Below, one piece after another: positions 44,630 to 54,464 of a stretch of DNA of 64,000 bases. Position numbers and translations under genes: made by a program. Every line of letters begins with the position of its first letter. Position 1 is the stretch's first letter. The notes under the pieces are model-generated. The model was given only the letters and a program-made list of their open reading frames with translations, was not told the DNA's origin and did not search any database. The stretch is from Closterium sp. NIES-65 (Eukaryota > Streptophyta > Zygnematophyceae > Desmidiales > Closteriaceae), in the NCBI GenBank assembly GCA_948144175.1, contig CANXME010000035.1, positions 62,001 to 126,000 of the forward strand, written 5' to 3'.

Positions 44630-45152
44630 GCACTTAGACGCGAAGGGACATTTTGGGTGCTCTAAAGCTGACTTTCAAACACGGGATGGCTAGAAAACGC
44701 TAAGGGAAAAATCCACTCCTCTCGTGCAACCTCAGGAGAAAGGAGGGGGGGGGGGGGGGGGGGGGGGGGGCACTTAAAGACGCTAAGGGAAAATTCGGGT
44801 GCTCCAAGCTTACTTAGACACTTCACTAACGCAGGATGGCTAGAAAATGTTAAGGGAAAAATCCACTCCTCTCGTGCAACCTAAGGAGAAAGGGGGGGGG
44901 TGGGGGGGGACACTCAGATGCTAAGGGGAAATTCGGGTGCTCCAAGCTGGCTTAGAAAACGCTAAGGGAAAATCCACTCCTCTCGTGCAACCCAAGGAGA
45001 AAGGGGGGGGGGGGGGGGGGGACACTTAGACAATAAGGGACAATTCGGGTGCTCCAAGCTGACTTAGACGCTTTACAAACACAGGATTGGCTAGAAAACG
45101 CTAAGGGAAAAATCCACTCCTCTCGTGCAACCTAAGGAGAAAGTGGGTGGGG
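44630..45152. repeat. Minisatellite with poly-G tracts (about 4 units)
   Basis: Each unit of about 110-140 bp contains GCTAGAAAACGCTAAGGG, AAATCCACTCCTCTCGTGCA, AGGAGAAAGG and then a G-run. One G-run at 44745-44770 is 26 Gs; others lie near 44893-44909 and 45004-45021. The stretch is absent at the matching place beside copy A, so it was gained in the B block. Confidence 0.85.
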
Positions 45153-45393
45153 TCAAGCAGGATTTGGGGGGGTGATGGGTCCTACAACCAGAAATCAAAA
45201 CTTCGAGACAGGGGAAGGCCTGGTTAGGGCCCTTAACACATCTGGGGCGGGTCGAGCGCGGCACTTAGTGGCACAGGTGCAGTGCGATTCTAACACTTTT
45301 GGCAGTCGAGCTGGAGCGAAAGTTGCCCGGAATGTTCAGGGCATTAAGGGCATATGCCCTTGAATCGACATGCCTGATCCACACACTGGATGT
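45153..45393. other. Intergenic sequence between minisatellite and E9
   Basis: No gene is supported. The last bases before E9 (ATCCACACACTGGATGT) resemble 63182-63200 beside copy A, so homology with the A flank seems to resume here. Confidence 0.45.
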
Positions 45394-45648
45394 TGTGAAA
45401 GAAAGAACGAGAATGAGCTGAGTAGTAACTAGGGCCTAGGCTTAGAAGCCTAGGCCCAACTTAGGTATCGAGTGGGTTTTGCCTAGGGAGGGGAGAGTCG
45501 AGAAAAGTTGGAAAGGTGAAAAGGTGGTTTCATTATAGGTTCAAGGAACATATAGCATAGGAAACACAAGGAAGAGGTGCACCACCTACAGATTTAAATA
45601 ACTACACTAACTACAGCTACAGGCAGTTACATAATATAAGTTCTGACA
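45394..45648 (-). repeat. E9 3' LTR (255 bp) with internal hairpin
   Basis: It includes a perfect inverted repeat with 12-bp arms (GGGCCTAGGCTT, loop AG, then its complement) at about 45430-45455. The same hairpin is in 46583-46835. Confidence 0.9.
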
Positions 45649-46139
45649 CTCCCCCATAACTGCCTGCAGCAGGAGTTTGTGTAGAATACAACCTGCAGGT
45701 GTACACATGCAAAATAATAAAGAACAAGCAACAGCAGGAACTGCAGGCGGGCTGACACAAGTAGGTCACCCCCTCCATCTTCTCACCCTCCTCCTTCCCC
45801 TCCCCCACACTGCTGCAGGAGCAGCAGAGAGGGGGGGGAGAGAGGAGAGGTGGAGGGACGGCTGCTGGTTGCCTCACACCCGCCACCCCGGCGCCTCTCC
45901 CCCTGCTCCCCCACACCCTCACACCCTCCCCCCCAGCGGCAGCTGCAGCAGTGGGAACAAAAGGAGGAGGAGGGGAAGGGAAGGGTACGACCCACGACTC
46001 CAACACCCGCCACCCCCATACCCTCCCCCCCACGGCTGCAGGGAGATGAAGGAGGAGGGGGTGGGCGGGAAGAAAGCCGCAGAGCGGCTAGATAGGGTCG
46101 ATGCAGGTAGGTCAGGGGCAGCTGCAGGGAATGCAGGTG

Positions 46140-46480
46140 CGGAAAGCACCGTCGCAGGCGCCAAGGGCGGGTCCGCGGCGGCTCAAGGGCACCGCCGCGG
46201 GCGCCAGGGGCGGGTCCGCGATGGCGCAGGGCACCGCCGCGGGTGCCAGAGGCGGGTCCGCGGGCGCCAAGGGCACCGCCGCGGGCGCCAAAGGCGGGTC
46301 CGCGACGGCAAAGGGCACCGCCGCAGGCGCCAGAGGCGGGTCCGCGGGCGCCAAGTGCACCGCCGCGGGCGCCAAAGGGGGGTCCGCGACGGCAAAGGGC
46401 ACCGCCGCGGGCGCCAGAGGCGGGTCCGCGGGCGCCAAGTGCACCGCCGCGGGCGCCAAAGGGGGCGGGTCCGCGACGGG
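46140..46480 (-). repeat. E9 leader array
   Basis: Repeats of GGGCACCGCCGCGGGCGCC and GGCGGGTCCGCG modules alternate in a higher-order unit of about 60 bp. This is the E9 counterpart of the other leader minisatellites. Long low-complexity frames on both strands follow from it. Confidence 0.85.
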
Positions 46481-46582
46481 TAGAAAAGTAAAACGTCACG
46501 CGCCCGAGGCACGTGACCAGAAATCCAGCAGCGGAAGAATTGGGCGGGCCCACAGGCCAGGACGAAACTGCTCTGATAACCA

Positions 46583-46835
46583 TGTTAAAATAAGCGAGAA
46601 TGAGCTGAGTAGTAACTAGGGCCTAGGCTTAGAAGCCTAGGCCCAACTTAGGTATCGAGTGGGTTTTGCCTAGGGAGGGGAGAGTCGAGAAAAGTTGGAA
46701 AGGTGAAAAGGTGGTTTCATTATAGGTTCAAGGAACATATAGCATAGGAAACACAAGGAAGAGGTGCACCACCTACAGATTTAAATAACTACACTAACTA
46801 CAGCTACAGGCAGTTACATAATATAAGTTCTGACA
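46583..46835 (-). repeat. E9 5' LTR (253 bp)
   Basis: It is the partner of 45394-45648, followed by TSD GATGT. Confidence 0.9.
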
Positions 46836-46951
46836 GATGTGTTGTTGGGGGCTGCTGCTGATGCTGGCAATCCATTCGCAAGCTAAATTTTTCATTTGTC
46901 ACTGGCTTGTCTTTGTACGCAGTAAGGTGTAGTACTTCTGTATACTTCTGT
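46836..46951. other. Host remnant between E9 and E10
   Basis: Only 116 bp. GCTGCTGCTGATGCTGGCAA and the following TCACTGGCTTGTC align with 63250-63335 upstream of copy A. This extends the duplicated block to the E10 insertion point. Confidence 0.7.
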
Positions 46952-47081
46952 TGTCAGAACATATAGCTTTTGCATATTGTGTAGGCTATAGTGGGGTAGT
47001 CCACAAGGGGTACAACCCAATTAGGGTTAGTATTTGTACTCAGTTCATTCATAGTTCATTCATTCTCGTTCTATTTTCTCA
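46952..47081 (+). repeat. E10 5' LTR (130 bp)
   Basis: TGTCAGAACATATAGC...TTTTCTCA. It contains TTAGGGTTA and repeated TTCATTCAT near the 3' end. Confidence 0.94.
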
Positions 47082-47219
47082 TGGTATCGAGCAGGTTCCC
47101 CTGTGGGAACTGTGCCTAGGGCCCACCAAATTTCGAATTTTTTTTCCTGCCCGAAGCGCGCTCCGCCCGAGTCGCGCTCTCACCTCGTCGAGCCGCCCTA
47201 GCGGCCCCTACGCCCTAGC

Positions 47220-48130
47220 GGCCCTCCCTACCTTAGCGGCCCCGTCGCCCGTTTGTGCGGCCCCGCCACCTACTAGCGTGGCCCCGCCACCCGCATTCGC
47301 GGCCCCGCCGCCCTACGTCGCGACCCCGCCGCCCTAACTGCGGCCTCGCCGCCCTACTCCTGCGGCCCCGCCGCCCTACTTCGTGGCCCCGCCGCCCTAC
47401 GTCGCGGCCCTGCCGCCCTACTCTACGGCCTTGCCGCCCTACTCCTGCTACTTCACGGGCCCCGCCGCCCTGTTCAGCAGCCCCGCCGCCCCACTTCGCG
47501 GCCCCGCCGCCCCACTTCGCGGCCCCGCCGCCTCGCTTCAGCGGCCCCGCCGCCCGTCTGCTGCGGCCCCGCCGCCCCACTTCGCGGCCCCGCCGCCCTT
47601 CTTCAGCGGCCCCGCCGCCCGTCTGCTGCGGCCCCGCCGCCCCACTTCGCGGCCCCGCCGCCCTACTTCAACGGGCCCTGCCGCCCTACTTCAGCGGCCC
47701 CGCCGCCCTACGTCTGCGGCCCCGCCGCCCGTCTGCTACGGCCCCGCCGCCCTACACCTGCGGCCCCGCCGCCCTACTTCAAGGGCCCCGCCGCCCTATT
47801 TCAAGGGCCCCGCCGCCCTACTTCAAGGGCCCCGCCGCCCTACTTCACCGGCCCCGCCGCCCTACGTCAACGGGCCCCGCCGCCCGTCTGCTGCGGCCCC
47901 GCCGCTCTCCCCTCCTACAGCAGCGCGCCCGAGCCGCCGACCGCCGCGCCGCCCTGTACCAGAGGAGCCGAGCCGCCCTGCCGCCGAGCCGCCCGGCCGC
48001 CCACCAGCCGAGCCGCCGTGCAGCCGAGCCGCCCAGCCGCCGAGCCGCCGAGCCGCCGAGCCGCCCAGCAGTCGAGCCGCCCCGCAGCCGAGCCGCCCAG
48101 CCGCCGAGCCGCCCTACAGTTGAGCCGCCC
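47220..48130 (+). repeat. E10 leader minisatellites
   Basis: An array at about 47220-47900 repeats GGCCCCGCCGCCCTACTTC-like units of 18-24 bp. A second at about 47930-48130 repeats GCCGAGCCGCC. A 323-codon sense frame (47255-48226) runs through both and overlaps the gag ATG by 14 bases; composition suggests it is a repeat artefact. Confidence 0.85.
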
Positions 48131-48212
48131 GAGCAGGCCTGTCCGGTGAGCACAGCCTCTCTGTCACTTCGTGCCCTTCCCCTACAGCTTGCACTGCTAG
48201 TCTACCGTCGTC

Positions 48213-51200
48213 ATGGCTACCCCTAGTGTCCTCACTTTTGACGCTGAGGGTCGAGCCATTGACTTTGAGGTCTGGGTCGACAACCTGCAGCTGTTCTTAC
48301 AGTGCAATAGGGCGGACGGTCTTTCTCTCTTTGACCTCACCTCTGGCGCCTCTCCTGCCCCTGCTGCTGATGCTGACCCCACTGTTCGCTCTCAGTGGGC
48401 CACCCGCGATGCTGCTGCACGTCTTGCTGTGCGTGGCCACCTGCCTACCACTGAGCGCACGCAATTTAGTCAGTACAAGAGTGCTCAGACCTTGTACGAC
48501 GCTGTAGTTGCGCGCTACTCTTCCCCTGCCACTGCTGCACTGAGCCGCCTCATGCTACCGTACCTCTTCCCTGACCTTGCTGCATTTCCCACAGTTGCTG
48601 ACCTCATTACGCACCTTCGCACTAGTGACACTCGCTACCGCGCCGCGCTTCCTGCTGAGTTCTGCGCCAAGAACCCCCCCCCCCATGTACATCACTCTCT
48701 ATTACATAGTCACCCGCCTCCCTGACTCCCTTCGCGTAGTCAGGGACCACTTTCTCTCAGTCTGTCCCACCACTCTCGCTGTTGACCTCCTAGAGAAGGC
48801 CCTCCTAGCAGCGGAGAAGAGCATAGTCGCTGTAGGAGCCTCTCGTGGTGACCCTCGCACCCCCATCTTTGAGGGGTGTTCCCCTTCCCCCCTGTTGCCC
48901 TCTGTTGCCTCTGCTGCTGCGGCCGACCTACTTGGTCTTGAGTCGGTCGGTGCGGCGTCTGCCCCTAGCGGGAGACGCCGCTCTGGTAAGGGCAAGGGGG
49001 GCAAGGGCGCGGGTGGAGCTAGCGGGGGTGGTGGAGGTGGCGGTGGAGTCGGCGGAGGGAGTGGGGGTGGCGGTGGGAGTGGTGGCGGAGGTGGTGGTGG
49101 TGGTGGCGGCAGTGGAGGCGGAGGCGGCGGCGGCGGTAGCGGTGGGAGCGGAGGTGGCGGTGGTGGCGGCGGTGGAGGCGGCGGTGGCGGAGGAGGTGGA
49201 GCTGGTCGGGGTGGTGCCTCGCAGCGGAGCGGCTCTGGTGGTGGTCACCGCCAGCAGCAGCAGCAGCAGGAGCGTTCTCGGGACATCCCCCCCCCTCAGC
49301 AGCTCCGTGAGTGGTACACGCAGCGTCAGCGTGGTGGGGGTTTTGGTCCGTGCACCTACGTCCTTCGCTCCGGCGACCGCGCGGGTGAGCAGTGTGGGGG
49401 TGCCCACCCCACCCAGCGCTGCTTTGGCCGCCTGACGGACGCTTGGCGTCAGCAGTTCCCCGAGGCTAGTGAGATCCCCCGCTGGGGAGAGCTGTCTAGG
49501 GCAGGCATAGCTATCTATGATCTTTACTTTGATGCTATCCTTGCTGCCATGTATGCTGTGACTATTAGTGATGAGGGTGACTGTTACCGGTGTTTCTCGC
49601 CCGACTCGGGCATAGGTACTGCTGCGCTAGGTGCTTGTGAGGCTGTTGCTCTGGGTGCCAGCGCGTCTGCGCCCTCAGGTACTGGTGAGGCTGCGCTCTC
49701 AGGTACCGCGTCGGCTTCGGCCTCCCTCACCTTCACGCTTGACTCGGGGGCTTCTCGCTCCTTCTTTCGAGACCGCACCACACTCACGCCGCTTGGTCGG
49801 CCGGTTGCAGTCTCCCTGGCTGACCCCTCTGGGGGTCCTGTCCTCTCTCACTTTTCCACAGTCCTCCCGTGTCCTGCTGCCCCCTCGGGCACCTTGTCTG
49901 GTCTGTACCTCCCCTCGTTCTTGACGAACTTGGTGAGTGGTGCTGACCTGCAGGATGCGGGGGTTGACCAGTTCACTCCTGCGAGTCAGCAGGTGACCCA
50001 CTGCTTGGATGCCCGCACAAGCCGACACCTGGCCACGTTTTCACGCAGGCCGGGGTCGAGTCTCTACACCCTGACCACTGCGTCTCCTCCTGTCTCTGCG
50101 TCTGGCCAGGTAGCTGCGTCGGGTCAGGTGCTTGCTGCTGCGTCCAGGTCTGTTCCTGAGTCTGCCCCCTGCTCGTGTCGCCTCCTGTCTCACGAGACTC
50201 TCCTGTGGCACCACCGTCTTGGTCACCCCTCCCTGCCTCGTCTTCGGGGCATGGCCTCCCGTGTCCTTGTCTCTGGTCTCCCCCAGTCCCTCCCTCCCCT
50301 TCCTTCGGGGCCTGGTCCTTCCTGTGTCCCCTGTGTCGAGGGGCGGCTCCGGGCTGCCCCTCACTCCTCTCAGTTTCCCCCGACAGAGGCTCCGCTGCAG
50401 ACGCTTCACTTGGACGTGTGGGGCCCGGCCCGCGTCCGTGGACAGGGTCACGAGCGCTACTTCCTACTGGTGGTTGACGACTACTCGCGTTACACCACAG
50501 TCTTCCCCTTGCGCAGCAAGGGTGATGTCACTGCGGTGTTGATCGACTGGATCCGCGCAGCTCGTCTCCAGCTCAAGAGGAGCTTCGGCTCGGACTTTCC
50601 TGTTCTGCGTGTGTACTCTGACCGAGGCGGAGAGTTCTCCTCGGGCCTTCTGCGAGCCTTCTGTCGTGCGCGAGGCATCCGCCAGACCTTCACGCTTCCG
50701 GACTCTCCACAGCAAAATGGGATTGCTGAGCGCCGCATTGGCATGGTCATGGACGTCGCTCGTACGTCCATGATGCATGCGGCTGCCCCCCATTTTCTGT
50801 GGCCGTTTGCGGTTCGGTACGCGGCGCATCAGATCAACCTTCAGCCCAGGGTCTCCCGGCCGGAGACCTCCCCAGCTCTGCTGTGGACGGGGAAGGTCGG
50901 CGATGCGTCTGCGTTCCGTGTCTGGGGATCTCGGGCGTTTGTCCGCGACTTGTCTACGGACAAGCTGTCCCCTCGTGCTGCTCCCTGTGTCTTCCTTGGC
51001 TTCCCCCCCTGACGCACCAGGGTGGCAGTTCTACCACCCCTCCTCTCGTCGTGTTCTGTCCTCCCAGGACGTCACGTTCGACGAGTCAGTCCCCTTCTAC
51101 CGCCTCTTCCCCTACCGCACTCCTTCCCTCCCCCCGCCACCGCACTTCCTCGTGCCAGGTCCCCCCCAGGTAGACCCCCTTCACCCTCAGGGTCCTGCCC

Positions 51201-54121
51201 CTTCAGGTGTGTCCCAGGTAGACGCAGTCGAGCCGGTCGAGGTTGCTGGTGACTCTGGTACTGCTGCGGGTGCTGAGCCTGGGGGTGCTGACTCTGGGGG
51301 TGCTGCGCGCATAGGTGCTGAGCCTGGGGGTGCTGAGTCTGGGGGTGATGCGACTGGGGGTGCTGAGCCTGGGGGTACTGCGACTGGGGGTGCTGGGCCT
51401 GGGGGTGCTGAGCCTGGGGGTGCTGAGCCTGGGAGTGCTGAGCCAGGGGGTGCTGCGTTTGGAGCTGCTGAGCCTGGAGGTGCGGAGCCTGCGGTCGCTG
51501 GACCTCCCCTTGTGGCGTCTGGCGATGCTGAGTCTGGAGGTTCTCCGGGTGCTTTGTCTCGGCGGGAGCCCCTCTCTCCACAGGAGCTGCGCGAGTGGTT
51601 TACTCGCCGCTGGAGCCGTACTGCTGGAGCTGGAGCTTCTTCGGCCGCTGAGGGTGCTGGTGCCGCCGGTCCCGGAGCTGCTGAGCCTGCGGGTCCGACT
51701 GGAGCTAGAGCTGCTGAGGGTGTTGGTGCTGAGACTACTGCTGTCCGTCCTGGCGGTGGTCCTGCTCCGGGTGCTGGTGGTGCTGCTGGAGGTCCTGCAG
51801 CTGGAGGTGCTGTTGGCGCTGGTGCAGCCTCTGAGGGTGCTGGTGCTGTCCCTGCTGTGTCTGGAGTTGCCGCGCGGCCTCGGCCGTACTTCGTTCCGCT
51901 CCTGCAGCAGGTTCTTGGTCTTTCTCCTCCTGTAGAGTGTCCACCGCCTGTCGAGTCTCAGTCACATTTAGAGCCCGCCTCCCCTCTGCCTGCTCCCTCT
52001 CCTTACACTGGTCCTACTGGAGGTCTTGCTGAGCGTCGTGAGCCTGCGTCTCGTCCCGCGTCGCCTGTTCGTGCTTCTCGCGCTAGTGGTCGCGGTTCGC
52101 GTCAGCGTCATCCTCCTGTCCCTGGCACGCACCTGATGTCTCTGCATCCGTCCACTGCTCCTCTGCGTGCCCCTTTGCCTTCTCCTCCTGAGTCCTCTCT
52201 CCCTGCGCTGGCCGACCCTGAGTCTGACTCTCTTCGTGCTGCCAGTCCTACTGTCACGCGTCTCCTTGCTACTGTCGTCACTGACCCCTCTTTTGAGTCC
52301 ACTGCTGCGTCTGCTCTTGTTGCTGAGCTCGTCGACTTTGCTGCTCGCTGTCGTCTACACTACGCTGCTAGCCTTGTTGCTGAGTCTGCGTCTGTCTGTC
52401 CTCCGTCCGTCGGGGGTGAGTGTGCTCTTGGCACGGACGTCCTTGAGGACAGGCAGGAGGAGTTCCAGTGTCTGGCTGCTGCTTCACCTCATCTCGCGTC
52501 CGTACTGCTTGCCCCTGAGGGAGACCCGGATGCACTAGACATCCCGACTCCGCGCTCTTACGCGGAGGCCGTAGAGGGTCCCTACTCCTCTCAGTGGCAG
52601 GCAGATATGGATGCAGAGATGGCTTCCTGGAAGTCTACAGGCACCTACGTTGACGCGGTTCCCCCTCCTGGGGTGAACATCGTCAGTGGCATGTGGATCT
52701 TCAGGGTGAAGCGGCCGCCGAGCTCTCCACCTGTCTACAAGGCGCGGTACGTCGCTCGTGGTTTCAGTCAGCGGCAGGGAGTTGACTACTTTCAGACCTT
52801 CTCTCCCACCCCAAAGATGACCACTCTTCGGGTGCTGCTGCACATAGCCGCTCAGCGCGACTACGAGCTTCACTCTCTTGACTTCAGCACTGCTTTCTTG
52901 CAGGGTAGCCTGCACGAGGAGATCTGGCTGCGCCGTCCACCTGGCTTCACTGGGACTTTCCCTCCTGGCACCCAGTGGAGCCTCCGACGGCCAGTCTACG
53001 ATCTCCGCCAGGCACCACGTGAGTGGCACGACACACTGAGGACTACGCTTGGGGCTCTTGGGTTTGCTCCCTCTACTGCTGACCCGTCGTTGTTTCTGCG
53101 CACCGACACCTCTCTGCCGCCGTTCTACATCCTCGTATACGTCGACGACTTGGTCTTTGCCACAGCTGACACTGCTGGACTCGCCTACGTGAAGTCCGAG
53201 CTGCAGAAGAGACACACGTGCACAGACCTGGGTGAACTGCGCAGCTACCTTGGCTTGCAGATCACCCGGGACAGAGCACGCCGCACCATTACCTTGACTC
53301 AGTCACACATGGTGCAGCAGGTCCTTCAGCGCTTCGGCTTCACGTACTCCTCGCCTCAGGCCACTCCTCTGTCTACTCGCCACTCGCTCTCAGCTCTGCC
53401 TTCGGATGAGTCCGTAGAGTCGAGTGGCCCGTACCCAGAGCTTGTTGGCTGCCTCATGTACCTGATGACCTGCACACGACCTGACCTTCCATACCCTCTT
53501 AGCATTCTTGCACGCTATGTTGCTCCTGGGAGACACAGACCAGAGCACATGGCTGCAGCGAAGAGGGTGTTGCGCTACTTGTGCAGTACTTCGGGCATGG
53601 GGCTAGTGCTTGGAGGGCGGAGTCCAGTGGTCCTCACTGGGCACGCGGACGCTTCTTGGGCTGACGACCAGGCTACTCAGCGGTCGTCCCAGGGTTACAC
53701 CTTCAGTCTTGGTTCTGGCTCTGTTTCGTGGCGGGCTACTCGCCCGTCCTCTGTTCTCGGCTCCAGATGTGAGGCTGAGATCTACGCCGGGGCCATGGCT
53801 ACACAGGAGCTTCGCTGGCTCACCTACCTGCTGACCGACCTTGGAGAGTCGCCTCGTTCTCCTCCAGTGCTGTACGTAGACAAGAAGGCCATGCTGGCCT
53901 TGTGTCGTGAGCAGCGCCTGGAGCACAGAACGAAGCACATTGCTCTCCGCTACTTTCTTGCTTGTGAGCTGCAGCAGCGTGGTCAGTTGCGACTTGCGTA
54001 CGTGGCCTCTGAGGCCAACACTGCTGATGTTTTCACCAAGGCACTTCCGCCTTGTGATCATCAGCGCTTCTGCACTCAGCTGGGACTTGTCCCAGTCTTG
54101 CCTCACTTGCTCACCTCTTGA
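48213..54121 (+). pseudogene. E10 Gag-Pol polyprotein with two +1 C-run frameshifts
   Basis: ATG at 48213 (MATPSVLTF). The C-run at 48674-48684 has 11 Cs where in-frame siblings have 10 (KNPPPMY). The run at 51003-51009 has 7 where E7 has 6 (GFPPD). Each adds one base. Otherwise, Gag with Gly tract, LREWY, CX13CX3HX4C, DSGAS, LWHHRLGHP, integrase (SDRGGEF, QQNGIAERR), linker, RT YVDD and RNase H are all readable to the TGA at 54119-54121. Conserved-site changes include VYDLRQAP (usually VYG) and VDKKAML (usually VDNK). Total length would be about 1968 aa. As read, only truncated Gag is made. Confidence 0.92.
51265..51495 (+). repeat. E10 linker minisatellite (GAEPGG type)
   Basis: The 15-bp unit GGTGCTGAGCCTGGG and variants repeat about 15 times between integrase and RT. 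Confidence 0.85.
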
Positions 54122-54333
54122 CCTTGCTTGTACTCTTGCATATATATATACCTGCTCTTGCTTGTTTAGCATTATATACATCTGTCTACCCCTTCATGTG
54201 AACTGGCCTTGTGGCCTTGACCTTGTGCTCGGACTGTGTGGTGACTTTGTGATCCACCTTGAGCTTGCTTTGCTTTGCTTTGCTTGACTGGTCTTGTGAC
54301 CCCTTGTTCTCCCCCACTTTGCCTATGGGGGTG

Positions 54334-54464
54334 TGTCAGAACATATAGCTTTTGCATATTGTGTAGGCTATAGTGGGGTAGTCCACAAGGGGTACAACCC
54401 AATTAGGGTTAGTATTTGTACTCAGTTCATTCATAGTTCATTCATTCTCGTTCTCATTTTCTCA
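54334..54464 (+). repeat. E10 3' LTR (131 bp)
   Basis: It is the partner of 46952-47081; one extra base near TTCTCATTTTCTCA. Followed by TSD TCTGT. Confidence 0.94.

Larger units (their letters stand above)
45394..46835 (-). mobile_element. E9: short non-autonomous LTR element with longer LTRs (1442 bp)
   Basis: LTRs at 45394-45648 (255 bp) and 46583-46835 (253 bp) are identical except for the outermost 15 bp or so. TSD GATGT is at 45389-45393 and 46836-46840. PBS (sense TGGTTATCAGAGCAG) is at 46568-46582. Its LTR is unlike those of the other elements, and it lacks their shared 3' block. The interior carries a GC-rich array and no recognisable protein. Confidence 0.92.
46952..54464 (+). mobile_element. 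E10: full-length Ty1/copia element (7513 bp) with two frameshifts
   Basis: LTRs of 130 bp (46952-47081) and 131 bp (54334-54464) differ by one inserted base. TSD TCTGT is at 46947-46951 and 54465-54469. PBS TGGTATCGAGCAGGTTCCC is at 47082-47100, and the PPT hairpin lies before the 3' LTR. Same subfamily as E3 and E7. Gag-Pol is complete but shifts frame twice at C-runs. Confidence 0.95.

Noticed and set aside
48674..48684. Programmed ribosomal frameshift in E10 gag
   Set aside because: Sibling copies E3 and E7 keep one frame with 10 Cs, and E6 needs no shift, so mutation or sequence error is simpler.
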